Source: Saccharicrinis sp963677245 (GTDB lineage Bacteria; Bacteroidota; Bacteroidia; Bacteroidales; Marinilabiliaceae). From it: a DNA stretch of 64,000 nt. The position numbers and the translations under genes were made by a program. The notes beneath the pieces are model-generated. The model did no database searches. It was not told the origin of the DNA and worked only from the letters and a program-made list of their open reading frames with translations. Numbering within the stretch: the first letter of the stretch is position 1; each line of letters begins with the position of its first letter. Below are positions 1 through 9,616 of this stretch, piece after piece. The stretch lies in NCBI GenBank assembly GCA_963677245.1, contig OY781921.1, positions 1,674,001-1,738,000 on the forward strand, read 5' to 3'.

Positions 1-1912
1 ATGGTATGGCTTCCAACACCTTTTCACTCTTTGCATTTTCCCCTATAATAGTAGTTGTTCCTCCAAATAGTTTTTGATTTTGTAATGTTTTTAGTTGTAC
101 TTCTTGATTTAAGGAAATATTATCTATCTCAGGATTATCTGCACCTTCTAAACAATATACAATAGGACCACGCTCCAAAGCTATTTTACCTCTATCTTCC
201 TCTACTAAATTATTTGCTTTAACTTTTTTAATATCCATTGGTAAATACATGGTAATTTTATCTCCTTTTGACCACTCCCGATTAATAACAGCATACCCCT
301 TATCTACCTGATATTTTACTCTCTCACCATTCACAAATAATGCTATTTCTTTTCGTGATGGATTTTCATAAGCGTACAAATCACCTGGAACAGGTCTATC
401 GATTGCCCATCCTGGTATCCTAATGTAAAATGCCAATGGTGCTTTTTGTTCCGGATTTATCTTGATATCAACTCTTCCATCCCATGGATAAGCTGTTTCT
501 TGCTTTATTTTAAAAATAGATGATTTAAACTCCTGTTCGAATTCACTTGAAACAAATAAATTAACAAAGAGCTTATCATCCTGATTTGCATAAATATAAC
601 CTGGAACAGAAGGAATAAAACGGCATAAGTTAGTTGGGCAACAAGAACAATCAAACCAAGGTTGACGTGTTAACGTTTCCATGCTATTAAACTTGTATTC
701 CAAATCACACGACAAAGGGTTTGGATAAAAGAAGCTCTTACCATCAAGGCCAATACCCGAAAGTACATTATTATATAAACTTCGCTCTAAAACATCAATA
801 TATTTTGAATCTCCATAAAGCAAAAACATTCTGTAATTCCAGTATACATTTGCAATGGCTGCACAAGTTTCGTTGTAAGCAGTCAGGTTTGGCAATTCGT
901 AATTATCACCAAAAGCCTCCCCATCATGTCGGGCTCCTAAACCTCCAGTTATATAGAACTTTTTATACACCATATTTTCCCATATGGCATTAATGGCTTT
1001 TTTGTATGCCTCATCATTATATAAAGCAGCAATATCTGTCATTCCTGCATACATATATGCAGCTCTAACTGCATGTCCAACTGCCTCATCCTGCTCCACA
1101 ACAGGCTTGTGCGATTGTGTATAAGCTTCGTGCTGCACATTTGTGCTGTCCCCCCTGGCATCTAAAAAATGTTTGGCCAAATCTAAATACTCCTGCTTTT
1201 TAGTTATCAGGTAAAGCTTAACCAAACCAGTTTCTACAATTTGATGCCCGGGAAAATCTTTGTTGCTTCCTTTTCTAAAAACACTTACTAATAAATCTGC
1301 ATTTTTAGTGGCAATATCTAAAAAGTTAGATTTACCTGTAGCTAAATAATGTGCAGCAGCCGCTTCGTACATATGACCGGCATTGTACAGTTCATGACTT
1401 CTGTTCAAGTTTTGCCATCTCCCCCCTGGAGGACACCAAAACGAAGGAGAATAAGTGGTATCTATAGTTTTATAGGTTGTTAAATAACCATCATCTTCCT
1501 GACCTATACTAATAATATCAATAATAGAATCCATATAAGCACCTATAGCCGGATCAGGATTGGTAGTTAATGAATAAGCAGCTCCTTCAATAACTTTATA
1601 CACATCGGAATCATCAAACACCATTTTACCTTTTACCTTACCCTCCATCTTACCTCCGGCAATCAGGAAATTATCCATACGACCATTCTCTTCACATTTA
1701 GCAAAAGAAGATGGAATGGTTACTGTTTTATTGGTTTCTATACGTTCCGACCATAATTGATCCTGTATTTTTACTTTACTAAAAAGAACTCCTTTTATAG
1801 GATAATTGCCTGCAACTGTTGATTCTTTATCAGAGTTAACTTTTCTCTGACAACAGATTAATAAAACTACCATACCCAGCAATAGAGGTACAAATACTTT
1901 CCTTGAATACAT
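1..1912 (-). CDS. GH127 beta-L-arabinofuranosidase, lipoprotein (3' end beyond window)
   Basis: The gene starts at 1912 and runs off the left edge after 637 codons, so its C-terminus is missing here. The product resembles GH127 (former DUF1680) enzymes, which release beta-L-arabinofuranose from plant glycans. The N-terminus is a lipoprotein-like signal (hydrophobic stretch ending LLICC, Cys20/21). The alpha/alpha-barrel catalytic region follows. Glu348 and Cys350 in an NETCAA motif and Cys424/Cys425 in a CSCCPTN motif match the Glu/Cys set that binds zinc and provides the nucleophile in HypBA1-type GH127. It lies next to SusC/SusD, a pectate lyase and a polygalacturonase, so arabinan side chains of pectin are the likely substrate. 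Family assignment rests on the visible motifs; the exact linkage is inferred. Confidence 0.9.
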   Translation of the reverse strand, partial: MYSRKVFVPLLLGMVVLLICCQRKVNSDKESTVAGNYPIKGVLFSKVKIQDQLWSERIETNKTVTIPSSFAKCEENGRMDNFLIAGGKMEGKVKGKMVFDDSDVYKVIEGAAYSLTTNPDPAIGAYMDSIIDIISIGQEDDGYLTTYKTIDTTYSPSFWCPPGGRWQNLNRSHELYNAGHMYEAAAAHYLATGKSNFLDIATKNADLLVSVFRKGSNKDFPGHQIVETGLVKLYLITKKQEYLDLAKHFLDARGDSTNVQHEAYTQSHKPVVEQDEAVGHAVRAAYMYAGMTDIAALYNDEAYKKAINAIWENMVYKKFYITGGLGARHDGEAFGDNYELPNLTAYNETCAAIANVYWNYRMFLLYGDSKYIDVLERSLYNNVLSGIGLDGKSFFYPNPLSCDLEYKFNSMETLTRQPWFDCSCCPTNLCRFIPSVPGYIYANQDDKLFVNLFVSSEFEQEFKSSIFKIKQETAYPWDGRVDIKINPEQKAPLAFYIRIPGWAIDRPVPGDLYAYENPSRKEIALFVNGERVKYQVDKGYAVINREWSKGDKITMYLPMDIKKVKANNLVEEDRGKIALERGPIVYCLEGADNPEIDNISLNQEVQLKTLQNQKLFGGTTTIIGENAKSEKVLEAIP

Positions 1913-2038
1913 ATCTCTTTTATTATCTTTTAAAAATACTAGAATTGAAAATCTTATATATCATCATTTTGAGAAGATACTATAACAAATCCTACAAAAT
2001 ATATTGTATCTAAAACTGTCTTTTAGCATTCTAAATTT

Positions 2039-2599
2039 CTAGCTTAGTTCTATTTTATATTTACACGATTTATCTCCTCTTTTTACAGGTGAAATTACAC
2101 TTGCCTTTACCTTGGTTTGGGTAACAAGAGAAAACATTTGTTCTGCAAAACCTTCTGAACAGTAACACATCATAGTAGCGTTAGAATCAGTCATTAGCGA
2201 TATTATCGGACACACACATTTAGCCTTATTTTCATCAGCTATTAGTATTTTTTTATCAGGATTAAATACTACCTTCCAGCCCCATTCTTGCTCAAGAAAT
2301 GCAATAAAACCAGATAAATTTCCCTTATATGGTTCCAAAACAGCATTCATATTTAAATTTTGATAATGTACAGCGGAAGTGTTTTTGATAATGATTCTAA
2401 TCATTTCGTCTCCCAGATGATCATTTAGGCTCATCATCAACTCATTGATCCACTGATGTGTAAGCGATAGTAAATCATTTTGATGATTAGGATGATCAAC
2501 AGACTGGGTATTGGGAGCTGAAAATAGAGATGTAAATCCACAAAAGCATGCTCCACTTATACAAGCTTTTTTTAGAAAGCTCTTTCTTGAAATATCCAT
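2039..2599 (-). CDS. Exported Cys-rich protein, ATC-hydrolase/V4R-like
   Basis: This is a 186-residue protein of uncertain function. The N-terminus (RKSFLKKACISGACFCGF) looks like a Tat-type or lipoprotein-like export signal, with several Cys in the hydrophobic part. The second half has a C-x-C pair (KCVCPI), then MCYCSEGF and a final KSCKYKIEL. The order Cys-x-Cys-Pro, Cys-x-Cys-x-x-Gly, then Lys-Cys-x-[FY]-x-[IV] recalls the L-2-amino-thiazoline-4-carboxylic acid hydrolase/V4R-type fold, which often carries metal-binding cysteines. That link is pattern recognition only. A strong terminator separates it from susD upstream, so it is probably its own transcript, although it sits inside the pectin locus. 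Confidence 0.6.
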   Translation of the reverse strand: MDISRKSFLKKACISGACFCGFTSLFSAPNTQSVDHPNHQNDLLSLTHQWINELMMSLNDHLGDEMIRIIIKNTSAVHYQNLNMNAVLEPYKGNLSGFIAFLEQEWGWKVVFNPDKKILIADENKAKCVCPIISLMTDSNATMMCYCSEGFAEQMFSLVTQTKVKASVISPVKRGDKSCKYKIELS

Positions 2600-2637
2600 A
2601 ATCGTGTTATATTGTAATTAAAGAATATCAAGTAAAT

Positions 2638-2671
2638 AAAAATGGAAGTCTGGTCTTACCAAACTTCCATC
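2638..2671 (-). terminator. Intrinsic terminator after susD
   Basis: Read on the minus strand, ATGGAAGT-TTGGT pairs with ACCAG-ACTTCCAT around a three-base loop, with one mismatch, and is followed by TTTTTATTT. It begins 15 bases after the susD stop and should end the susCD transcript before the 186-residue gene. Confidence 0.8.
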
Positions 2672-2685
2672 TCCATAAATTAAGT

Positions 2686-4326
2686 TTAGTTATATCCGGT
2701 GTTTTGTTGGATATTATTGTTCGTTTCAATTCTTCCTCTTGGAATAGGATATAAGGAACGATAGTCTCCATTTGGCGAATGTGCAAAGAAAGATTTGCTA
2801 GTGTAAATTCCAAAACGGATCATATCCTGACGACGACGACCTTCCTGGTTGAACTCCCACGCTAATTCATCAAGAAAACGACCATAAGTGATATCATCAC
2901 CACCTTCATGCGTTTCGGCACTCTCTGTTCTTAGTCCATAATCGTATACACTACCTTCTAACAATTCAGCTCCTGTTACGGCTGCTTTTTCTGGTGCTGA
3001 TTTAAAAGCACGCTCTCTTACTTGAGTAACTATAGTTGCTGCATCATCTTCACTTCCTGTTCTTAATAAACACTCTGCTTTCATCATTAAGATATCTGCA
3101 TATCTAAAAAGAGGGAAATCGTTATTTAAAATATTAGAAGATCCCTTAGCAATCTCAAACTTCTCAAATCTGTAACCATGAATTTCTTCTGAATGAGAGA
3201 TATCAGGCACTTCATTAATTAAGTTTAAAGGATCACCCACTAAATTACCCATTGTTACCAACAATTCCTCTCCTGATGAAGCATACTGCTGTCCCATCAT
3301 AAAGTTAGTTGTTAATCTGCTATCATCAGGATCAAAAGTATCTATAAACTGAGGTATGGCACACATTCCGCCCCATGGAGTCATGGTTAAATCATATTTA
3401 GCCTGCATAGATGGTTGACAAGTCTGCATATGAATATCAAACTGATTCCAGCCTGTTGTATATTGATCATCAATAGCTAAACCAAAAATAATTTCAGCGG
3501 AGTTTTGATTCTCCGTGATAAAAACATTTTTCTGACTTCCTTCTAAGGCATAGCCTGCTCCGGAATTTATAACCGAATCACACTGATCAATACACTCACT
3601 CCACATTGCTGAACCTGCATAAACTTCTGCATTTAAATACATTTTTGCTAATAAAGTATGAGCAGCCCATTTATTAAACCTTCCATAAGTTGCAGTATTT
3701 CGATCACGACTTAAATATGGTAGACTCTCCTTTATTTCATTTACGATGAAATTAAAAACCTGAGCTCTTGTACTTTGTTCTGGAAGATATCCTTCTGGCA
3801 CATCAAATTCAGTTTCAACTGGTACATTACCGTATAAATCACAAAGCACATAATAGTAACTGGCTCTTAAGGTTCTAAGCTCAGCTATTGTCGTGTTATA
3901 AACATCTTCATTTGCAATAGGCACAAAACCTGATTCTATTTGGTAAATTAAACGATTACAGGTCGAAATCCCGTAATAAGTTCTATCCCATGTTTGATAA
4001 ACAACATCTTCATCAACGGTCCATGTATGTTCATGTATGCGGCGATAAATTCCTCCATCAACCCAACCATTGGGTCGCCCAGGAATTATAATTTGATCAG
4101 CTCCTACTTCATTAGCTCGCCAATATCCATTCCAAAATAACAATAACTCTCTCCATGATCCATATGCAGATCCAATTAAGGCCGGTACATCTTCTTCGGT
4201 AGGTTCAAATTGCTCTACCAATATTTCTGAATAACTAGTATCATACAAATCTGTACATCCTGAAAAAAGGATTGATACAGAAAGTAACAATATGCTTAAT
4301 GCTTTTTTATATTTATTGAATTTCAT
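2686..4326 (-). CDS. SusD/RagB family outer-membrane glycan-binding lipoprotein
   Basis: A 546-residue SusD-like protein, the usual length for the family. A lipoprotein signal ends in LFSGC (Cys24), so the protein should be anchored at the outer-membrane surface. The body shows typical SusD features: an N-terminal segment after CTDLYDTSYSE, the TPR-like helices (RALRASYYYVLCDLYG-type region), a FPLFRYADILMMKAE motif near residue 410, and the C-terminal LYPIPRGRIETN motif near residue 527. SusD caps the SusC barrel and binds oligosaccharides for import. The gene starts 19 bp after the susC stop, so the two are co-transcribed. Pectin-derived oligosaccharides are the likely ligand given the neighbouring lyase and hydrolases. 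Confidence 0.95.
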   Translation of the reverse strand: MKFNKYKKALSILLLSVSILFSGCTDLYDTSYSEILVEQFEPTEEDVPALIGSAYGSWRELLLFWNGYWRANEVGADQIIIPGRPNGWVDGGIYRRIHEHTWTVDEDVVYQTWDRTYYGISTCNRLIYQIESGFVPIANEDVYNTTIAELRTLRASYYYVLCDLYGNVPVETEFDVPEGYLPEQSTRAQVFNFIVNEIKESLPYLSRDRNTATYGRFNKWAAHTLLAKMYLNAEVYAGSAMWSECIDQCDSVINSGAGYALEGSQKNVFITENQNSAEIIFGLAIDDQYTTGWNQFDIHMQTCQPSMQAKYDLTMTPWGGMCAIPQFIDTFDPDDSRLTTNFMMGQQYASSGEELLVTMGNLVGDPLNLINEVPDISHSEEIHGYRFEKFEIAKGSSNILNNDFPLFRYADILMMKAECLLRTGSEDDAATIVTQVRERAFKSAPEKAAVTGAELLEGSVYDYGLRTESAETHEGGDDITYGRFLDELAWEFNQEGRRRQDMIRFGIYTSKSFFAHSPNGDYRSLYPIPRGRIETNNNIQQNTGYN

Positions 4327-4345
4327 ATCAAGTACAAATTAGAGT

Positions 4346-7300
4346 TTAGAAACTTAAGTTAACACCAAAAGTAAACGTGCGGGTAGTAGGATACTTATCT
4401 CTACCATCATTACCAGGAGATAAACCGCCAGAATATACTTCTGGATCAATTCCTTTATAGTTTGTAAATACAAATGTGTTTAGCGTAGACACATAAACTC
4501 TTGCCTTGCTGATATATTTTAAATTACCTGTATCAAAATTATACCCTAAAGTAATGTTGTCTATTTTCCAATGATCACCATTTTCAATATAATATGAATT
4601 ATACTCCAAATCCATATCTGTACTTAGCACAGCTTTACCGAACACTTTATCATATGCTGATTGAAGTCTGTTATATTGAACTGTTTTGGTATTTTCTAGA
4701 TACATCCTTTCAAAATTCAATATCTGATAATCAAAGGCACCTCGCATGGTAATGGATAAATCCCAATTCTTATATCGTAAATTATTTTGCCATCCTGCAT
4801 AAAAATTAGGAATACCATTTCCTAGTTCTTTCTTGTTTTCAAAAGAATGGTCAAAATCATCATAATTAACTGCATTTCCTTCAGCATCTTCATATATCCA
4901 CTTTCCGTCATCATCTATATCAATCACTTTAAAACCATAGAAATTTCCTATTTCTCCACCAATATCTACTCTATGTGTAAATGTTTGAATAGGTTCACCT
5001 GTACCGCCTGTTGTGAAATAATCACTTGTTGTTTCATACAATTCATTTGAAAGACTAACTAATTTATTGCTATTAGTTGAAAAGGTAATATTTGTATTCC
5101 ACTCAAAATCGGAATTTTTAACTGGCGTTCCTCCGATCATTATTTCTAGTCCTGTATTTTCCATTTTACCAGCATTCGCCCTGGTTGTATTAACCAAATT
5201 AGGAGGAGTAGGTACCGCATAATCATATAATAATCCATCAATGGTTCTTTTATAATTATCAATACTACCTGTTATTCTATTATTAAATAACCCAAAATCA
5301 ATACCTATATTAGTTTCCTTTTTTTCTTCCCACCTTAAATATTCATTTGAGTTTCTACCAGGTGATAAAGTTTGAATCCATTCTCCATTATTATAGAATG
5401 GACTACCAAAAGCAAGCGTACCCACTCCTAAAAACAAGTCGCTTGGTTGCGTACCTGTAACACCGTATCCTAAACGAAACTTCAAATTATTAAGAACCGT
5501 AACTCCTTGCATAAAAGGCTCCTCTGTAATTCTCCAGCCAAGTGAAACAGAAGGAAAGGTACCCCAAGGCTCTTTAGTTCCATATAACTGAGAAGCTGCT
5601 TCGTGTCGAACACTAGCCATTAACAGGTATCGGTTTTTATAATTATAATTCATACGTCCAAGGAAACCAATCAGATTTGTTTTACTTTTTCCACTACCAA
5701 TTCCCCAAACCGTACTACCATTTTTAATCCCCGTACCTATACCAATATTATTATATCCAAATAAATCAGTAGGAAAATCATTATTATGAATCCAAAAATC
5801 TCTACCAACAAAATCTTGGTAACTATAACCTCCTAAAAGAGTAAAATTATGTTCTCCAATATTTTTCTTGTACTCGGCAGTAATATCCATTAATTTTTCT
5901 ACATTTTCATTTGCAGAATTTTCAGCATATCCATTTACCCCTGCTCTTACTGTTGAAATATGACCAGATGTTTCATAATACCCTATAGTTCTGTTCCATT
6001 TTGAGTAGGAAAAAATCGCCTTAATACTTAAGCCTGTAACTGGTTTTAAAGTAATATTACCAGTAAAACGAGTTAAATTGGTACTACTTTCTCCATTAGA
6101 TTCTTTTATACGGGCTAATGGATTATCGTAGTTAAAAGCCCCTGGCTGTTCTACCCAAACTCCATCTTCATCTTTAATTGGAGAGGTTGGATTATAAATT
6201 AGAGCCTGACGATAGGTATATCCATTAAATCCGTTATACTTTTCAGTTTTTGTTAATAGACCCAGATTAAATGACAGCAATCCATCAAACATATTGTGAT
6301 TTACATCTGCTCTGGCTGTCAATCTCTCTGAGTATGATTCTAAAAAGATACCGTCAATATCACGATAGTTAATCGTAGCTAAATAATTTGTTTGCTCATC
6401 TCCTCCTCTAAAAGTCAAATTATGAACATGGTTCACAGGAGTCTGAGTAATTTGATCTAACCAATCTGTACTTGCGCCCAGATCATCACTAGCTGCCCTT
6501 GTTCCGTCAGCTATCTGACTACGATAATCACTAGCAGTCAGCATATCTAACTTATTTGCTATTGTCTGTGTAGTAACGTACCCAGAGTACTCAACATGAC
6601 TTTTGTATTCTCCACTGGCTCTTTTAGTGGTAATAATAATTACCCCATTTGTGCCTCGCGTTCCATATATAGCTGCAGCCGAACCATCTTTCAAAATATC
6701 AATAGACTCGATATCTTCAGGTGCCACAGTGCTCATATCACTTGGAATACCATCTACCAGAACCAAAGGATTTGTACTTGTACCAAATAATGTGGTATTA
6801 CCACGTAAGGATATTGATGTACTTGCAGTTGGGTCACCACTTGTAGTATTTAATGTTAAACCTGCAACCTTCCCCTGAATTAACTGTCCGGCATCTTGTA
6901 CACTACCTGCTGTAAATTCTTCTGCTTTTACTGTAGAAACAGAACTAGTAACATCTGCTGACTTAATGGTACCATAACCAATGGCAATTACTTCATCTAA
7001 ACCAATAACATCTGATTGCATTGTTACGTTAATCACACCTTGATCAACCATCACCTCTTGTGACATCATTCCTATAAATGAAAAAACAAGCGTTGATCCT
7101 GTTGGTGCAGAAATCGAGTATTTACCATCAATATCTGTAATGGTACCATTTGTGGTTCCTTTAACTATTACAGAAACTCCTGGTATCGGCATTCCCGCTT
7201 CATCGCTAACTACCCCGGTTGTTTTTTGCTCTTGTTGCTGAAAAACTTCTTTTTCACCTACAACCAAGATTAATCGTTCATCGGTTATTTTGTAATCCAA

Positions 7301-7615
7301 ATGCAGATCTGTTAACACAATATCAACAGCATCTCTTACTGTTTTGGTTCCAATCACCGTACTGATGCCCTGGTTAACATCCACTTCTGAATTACTCAGA
7401 AAAAACTTGTAGTCTGTTTTTTCTTCTACGAATTGAATAAAGTCGTTAAAATTACGACCGTTAAACTCCCTGTCAAAATTGATCGTTTGCGAAAGGGTAT
7501 TCGCAGACAAAGGAAGTAATGCAATAAATAAAAAGAGCGTAGTAATTTTCATTTTTAAGCATAGATTTTTCCAAGTATTATCCCGTAAGGAATAATATTC
7601 TCCTTTAGATTTCAT
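4346..7615 (-). CDS. SusC/RagA TonB-dependent outer-membrane transporter with STN domain
   Basis: A 1089-residue SusC-family transporter that imports oligosaccharides with TonB energy. The order is an extended N-terminus with a signal around residues 22-42, a Secretin/TonB N-terminal (STN) domain at about 45-120, a carboxypeptidase-like CarbopepD_reg_2 domain (GVVSDEAGMPIPGVSVIVKG) at about 133-210, a plug with the SusC signature VLVDGIP near 286, and a beta-barrel ending in a C-terminal Phe (FTFGVNLSF). The STN domain is the hallmark of transporters that signal to a FecR anti-sigma factor, and fecR is directly upstream. The start at 7615 keeps the charged extension usual in STN-bearing SusC proteins; an internal Met at residue 22 is an alternative start. 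Confidence 0.96.
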   Translation of the reverse strand: MKSKGEYYSLRDNTWKNLCLKMKITTLFLFIALLPLSANTLSQTINFDREFNGRNFNDFIQFVEEKTDYKFFLSNSEVDVNQGISTVIGTKTVRDAVDIVLTDLHLDYKITDERLILVVGEKEVFQQQEQKTTGVVSDEAGMPIPGVSVIVKGTTNGTITDIDGKYSISAPTGSTLVFSFIGMMSQEVMVDQGVINVTMQSDVIGLDEVIAIGYGTIKSADVTSSVSTVKAEEFTAGSVQDAGQLIQGKVAGLTLNTTSGDPTASTSISLRGNTTLFGTSTNPLVLVDGIPSDMSTVAPEDIESIDILKDGSAAAIYGTRGTNGVIIITTKRASGEYKSHVEYSGYVTTQTIANKLDMLTASDYRSQIADGTRAASDDLGASTDWLDQITQTPVNHVHNLTFRGGDEQTNYLATINYRDIDGIFLESYSERLTARADVNHNMFDGLLSFNLGLLTKTEKYNGFNGYTYRQALIYNPTSPIKDEDGVWVEQPGAFNYDNPLARIKESNGESSTNLTRFTGNITLKPVTGLSIKAIFSYSKWNRTIGYYETSGHISTVRAGVNGYAENSANENVEKLMDITAEYKKNIGEHNFTLLGGYSYQDFVGRDFWIHNNDFPTDLFGYNNIGIGTGIKNGSTVWGIGSGKSKTNLIGFLGRMNYNYKNRYLLMASVRHEAASQLYGTKEPWGTFPSVSLGWRITEEPFMQGVTVLNNLKFRLGYGVTGTQPSDLFLGVGTLAFGSPFYNNGEWIQTLSPGRNSNEYLRWEEKKETNIGIDFGLFNNRITGSIDNYKRTIDGLLYDYAVPTPPNLVNTTRANAGKMENTGLEIMIGGTPVKNSDFEWNTNITFSTNSNKLVSLSNELYETTSDYFTTGGTGEPIQTFTHRVDIGGEIGNFYGFKVIDIDDDGKWIYEDAEGNAVNYDDFDHSFENKKELGNGIPNFYAGWQNNLRYKNWDLSITMRGAFDYQILNFERMYLENTKTVQYNRLQSAYDKVFGKAVLSTDMDLEYNSYYIENGDHWKIDNITLGYNFDTGNLKYISKARVYVSTLNTFVFTNYKGIDPEVYSGGLSPGNDGRDKYPTTRTFTFGVNLSF

Positions 7616-7668
7616 AGATTTGAACTGTTTTAGAAGTTAAGAATTAATACAATTTTTAATTTTCATTT

Positions 7669-7700
7669 TAATCGGAGGATGTTGCCGCATCTTCCGATTA
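7669..7700. promoter_or_regulatory. Strong hairpin in the susC leader
   Basis: Between fecR and susC a 13-base arm (TAATCGGAGGATG) pairs with CATCTTCCGATTA across a six-base loop, with only one G-U-type wobble. On the minus strand no T-run follows, so it is not a classical terminator. It ends about 54 bases before the susC start and may be an attenuator, an RNA-stability element or a processing site that sets susC apart from fecR. Confidence 0.55.
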
Positions 7701-7761
7701 CTTTAAGTCCCATTCGAAGATCATTATCTTTTATAAAAGAGGCACTTGCCCCTTTTGAAAT

Positions 7762-8760
7762 TTATTTTACCGATAAATTCAAATAAATGGATTTACCATC
7801 TTTTTTGGCTACAATGCCTTGTGTTTGATTAAGGATATATAATAATTCATCAATTGATTCGTATTGCAATACACCAGAAAACCTGATGGTATCCACTGAA
7901 GGATCTGATTCTATGTTTACATCATAAAATCTTTCGAAACGTCGTTTCAATGTTAAAATAGATTCATTTTTAAAGATGAGTTTTCCATCTTTCCAACCAA
8001 TTATAAAATCTGAGTTTTTAATTTTTCGTTTATACCAGGTATTCTGCTTTTTATCCAGGGTAACCACCTCTCCTGCTTTCATTGCATACTGCTTATTTTG
8101 ATGCATCACAAACACTTTGCCTTCCATTAAACTGGTTTCGGCAAAAGCATCATCGGCATAAGCCTTAACATTAAAACGGGTTCCTGTAGCAGTTACGACA
8201 TAGTCATCTACAACTACATTAAATGGATGGTCTTTATCCGATTCAACCTGAAAATAGGCTTCTCCTTTTAGACAAACATCTCTGGTATCTTTATTAAACG
8301 AACTATTATAGGTGATACTACTGGCTGAATTTAACCAGACATGCGAACCATCAGGCAATATTACTTCGGCATTTTCACCAGATGCACAGGAAATAGTTAC
8401 CGGATTACCCTGCGACTGTTTACTAAAACCTAACAGATAAGCTGCATATGCAGTACCCAATAGAATTAGAATAATAGCAGCAGCTCGATAAAAGATATTT
8501 TTTAAACCAAGTGTATTTGGACGGATGGCCTGTTGATTCATGATATTACTTCCCAGATTTAGATAAGCCTTACCTGTATCAAAAAGCTTTCTATCTCCGG
8601 ATTCTCCTTGCCATATATGCTCTATGCTTTTTACATGAGCGTCTAAATGTTCCGATTTGTTACGAAGTTTCTCCAGCTTATTCTGATTTCCGGGGCTCAT
8701 ATCACCACTGAGGTAATCGAATATCACTTTATCTATTTTATCGGGTACTTTATCTTTCAT
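7762..8760 (-). CDS. FecR-type anti-sigma factor
   Basis: A 332-residue inner-membrane anti-sigma factor. A cytoplasmic N-terminal region of about 90 residues (sigma-binding) is followed by one membrane helix (IFYRAAAIILILLGTAYAAYLLG, about 88-112). The periplasmic FecR domain has the typical sequence ILPDGSHVWLNSASSITYNSSF and GEAYFQVESDKDHPFNVVV near 148-190, and the C-terminal DUF4974-type domain ends FSGVLQYESIDELLYILNQT. It should receive the substrate signal from the STN domain of the adjacent SusC and release the ECF sigma factor encoded just upstream. It lies between the sigma gene and susC in the standard order for hybrid sigma/anti-sigma glycan loci. Confidence 0.94.
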   Translation of the reverse strand: MKDKVPDKIDKVIFDYLSGDMSPGNQNKLEKLRNKSEHLDAHVKSIEHIWQGESGDRKLFDTGKAYLNLGSNIMNQQAIRPNTLGLKNIFYRAAAIILILLGTAYAAYLLGFSKQSQGNPVTISCASGENAEVILPDGSHVWLNSASSITYNSSFNKDTRDVCLKGEAYFQVESDKDHPFNVVVDDYVVTATGTRFNVKAYADDAFAETSLMEGKVFVMHQNKQYAMKAGEVVTLDKKQNTWYKRKIKNSDFIIGWKDGKLIFKNESILTLKRRFERFYDVNIESDPSVDTIRFSGVLQYESIDELLYILNQTQGIVAKKDGKSIYLNLSVK

Positions 8761-8903
8761 TGCTCAAATTCAATCTTCTTTAATAACTAAGATGCAAGAA
8801 TAAGATAATACCCTGTATGATTCTGTAACTATTTTTTACTTTTTTTCACATTTAAATATCAGACTCACCAAAATAACAGCCCTAACAACTCACAATGTGA
8901 ACT

Positions 8904-9461
8904 TTACATACTTAATAGGATAACAATAATAAATGAAGGTAATACACTTTGAAGATCTTTTCTAAGCGAAGTTAAAGCTTTGCTCATGTGCATTTCAACT
9001 GTTTTAACAGATATATTTAATTCTTCTGCAATTTCCATATTCTTCTTTTGTTCAAACCGCTTTAGTCGAAATACTTTCTGTTGTTGTGTGGGTAATTTTT
9101 CAATAGCTGTTTCCAGTTGTTCTGCCAACTCTTCGAGTACCATATGATGAAATGCATCGCGCGTATCAGTATCCTCCTGGAAAGATTCTGACAACTCTTG
9201 AGCTCCTTCCAGCACCTGATTTGATTTACTTCGCAGATAATAAAAGGTATTATTGTAAACCGATTTATAGAGATAACTTTTAATGCTTTTAATATTCTCC
9301 AGCTTATCCCCACACTTCCACATTTGGTAAAACGTTTCCGAAACAATATCCTCAACCGTGCCGGTATCCTTTAAATATTTATAAGCATAAGCACATAAAT
9401 CAGCATAGTAAGTCTCAAATAAATTTTCAAATGTTTGTATTAATGTAGATTTATCGGTCAT
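8904..9461 (-). CDS. ECF RNA polymerase sigma factor (sigma-70 family)
   Basis: A 185-residue ECF sigma factor. Region 2 is at about residues 12-75 (YYADLCAYAYKYLKDTGTVEDIVSE: promoter melting and core binding), and region 4 at about 118-170 (QLETAIEKLPTQQQKVFRLKRFEQKKNMEIAEELNISVKTVEMHMSKAL: -35 helix-turn-helix). It heads the sigma-fecR-susC-susD series and should activate the pectin uptake genes when FecR signals. A hydrophobic tail (FIIVILLSM) ends the protein. A TAnnTTTG element lies 32 bp upstream of the start. Confidence 0.95.
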   Translation of the reverse strand: MTDKSTLIQTFENLFETYYADLCAYAYKYLKDTGTVEDIVSETFYQMWKCGDKLENIKSIKSYLYKSVYNNTFYYLRSKSNQVLEGAQELSESFQEDTDTRDAFHHMVLEELAEQLETAIEKLPTQQQKVFRLKRFEQKKNMEIAEELNISVKTVEMHMSKALTSLRKDLQSVLPSFIIVILLSM

Positions 9462-9492
9462 ATTTAACTTAGATGGTAAAGAAAATATATGA

Positions 9493-9500
9493 CAAATATA
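9493..9500 (-). promoter_or_regulatory. Probable -7 element for the ECF sigma gene
   Basis: On the minus strand the bases read TATATTTG, a full match to the Bacteroidota housekeeping -7 consensus TAnnTTTG, 32 bp before the sigma-factor start. No clear TTG -33 element stands at the expected 19-21 bp upstream, so confidence is moderate. Confidence 0.5.
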
Positions 9501-9616
9501 AAATAATTTGGATTACATCCTTTTTTATAAAAAACTGCCAGATTTCAAAATATAAAAATGCAATCCCTTCCAGATGAAAATCTCATCTGAAAAGAATTAC
9601 AAATAGAGTACTCAAA

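Noticed and set aside
2628..2813. 61-residue minus-strand frame overlapping the susD end
   Set aside because: It is a different-frame shadow of susD and its terminator.
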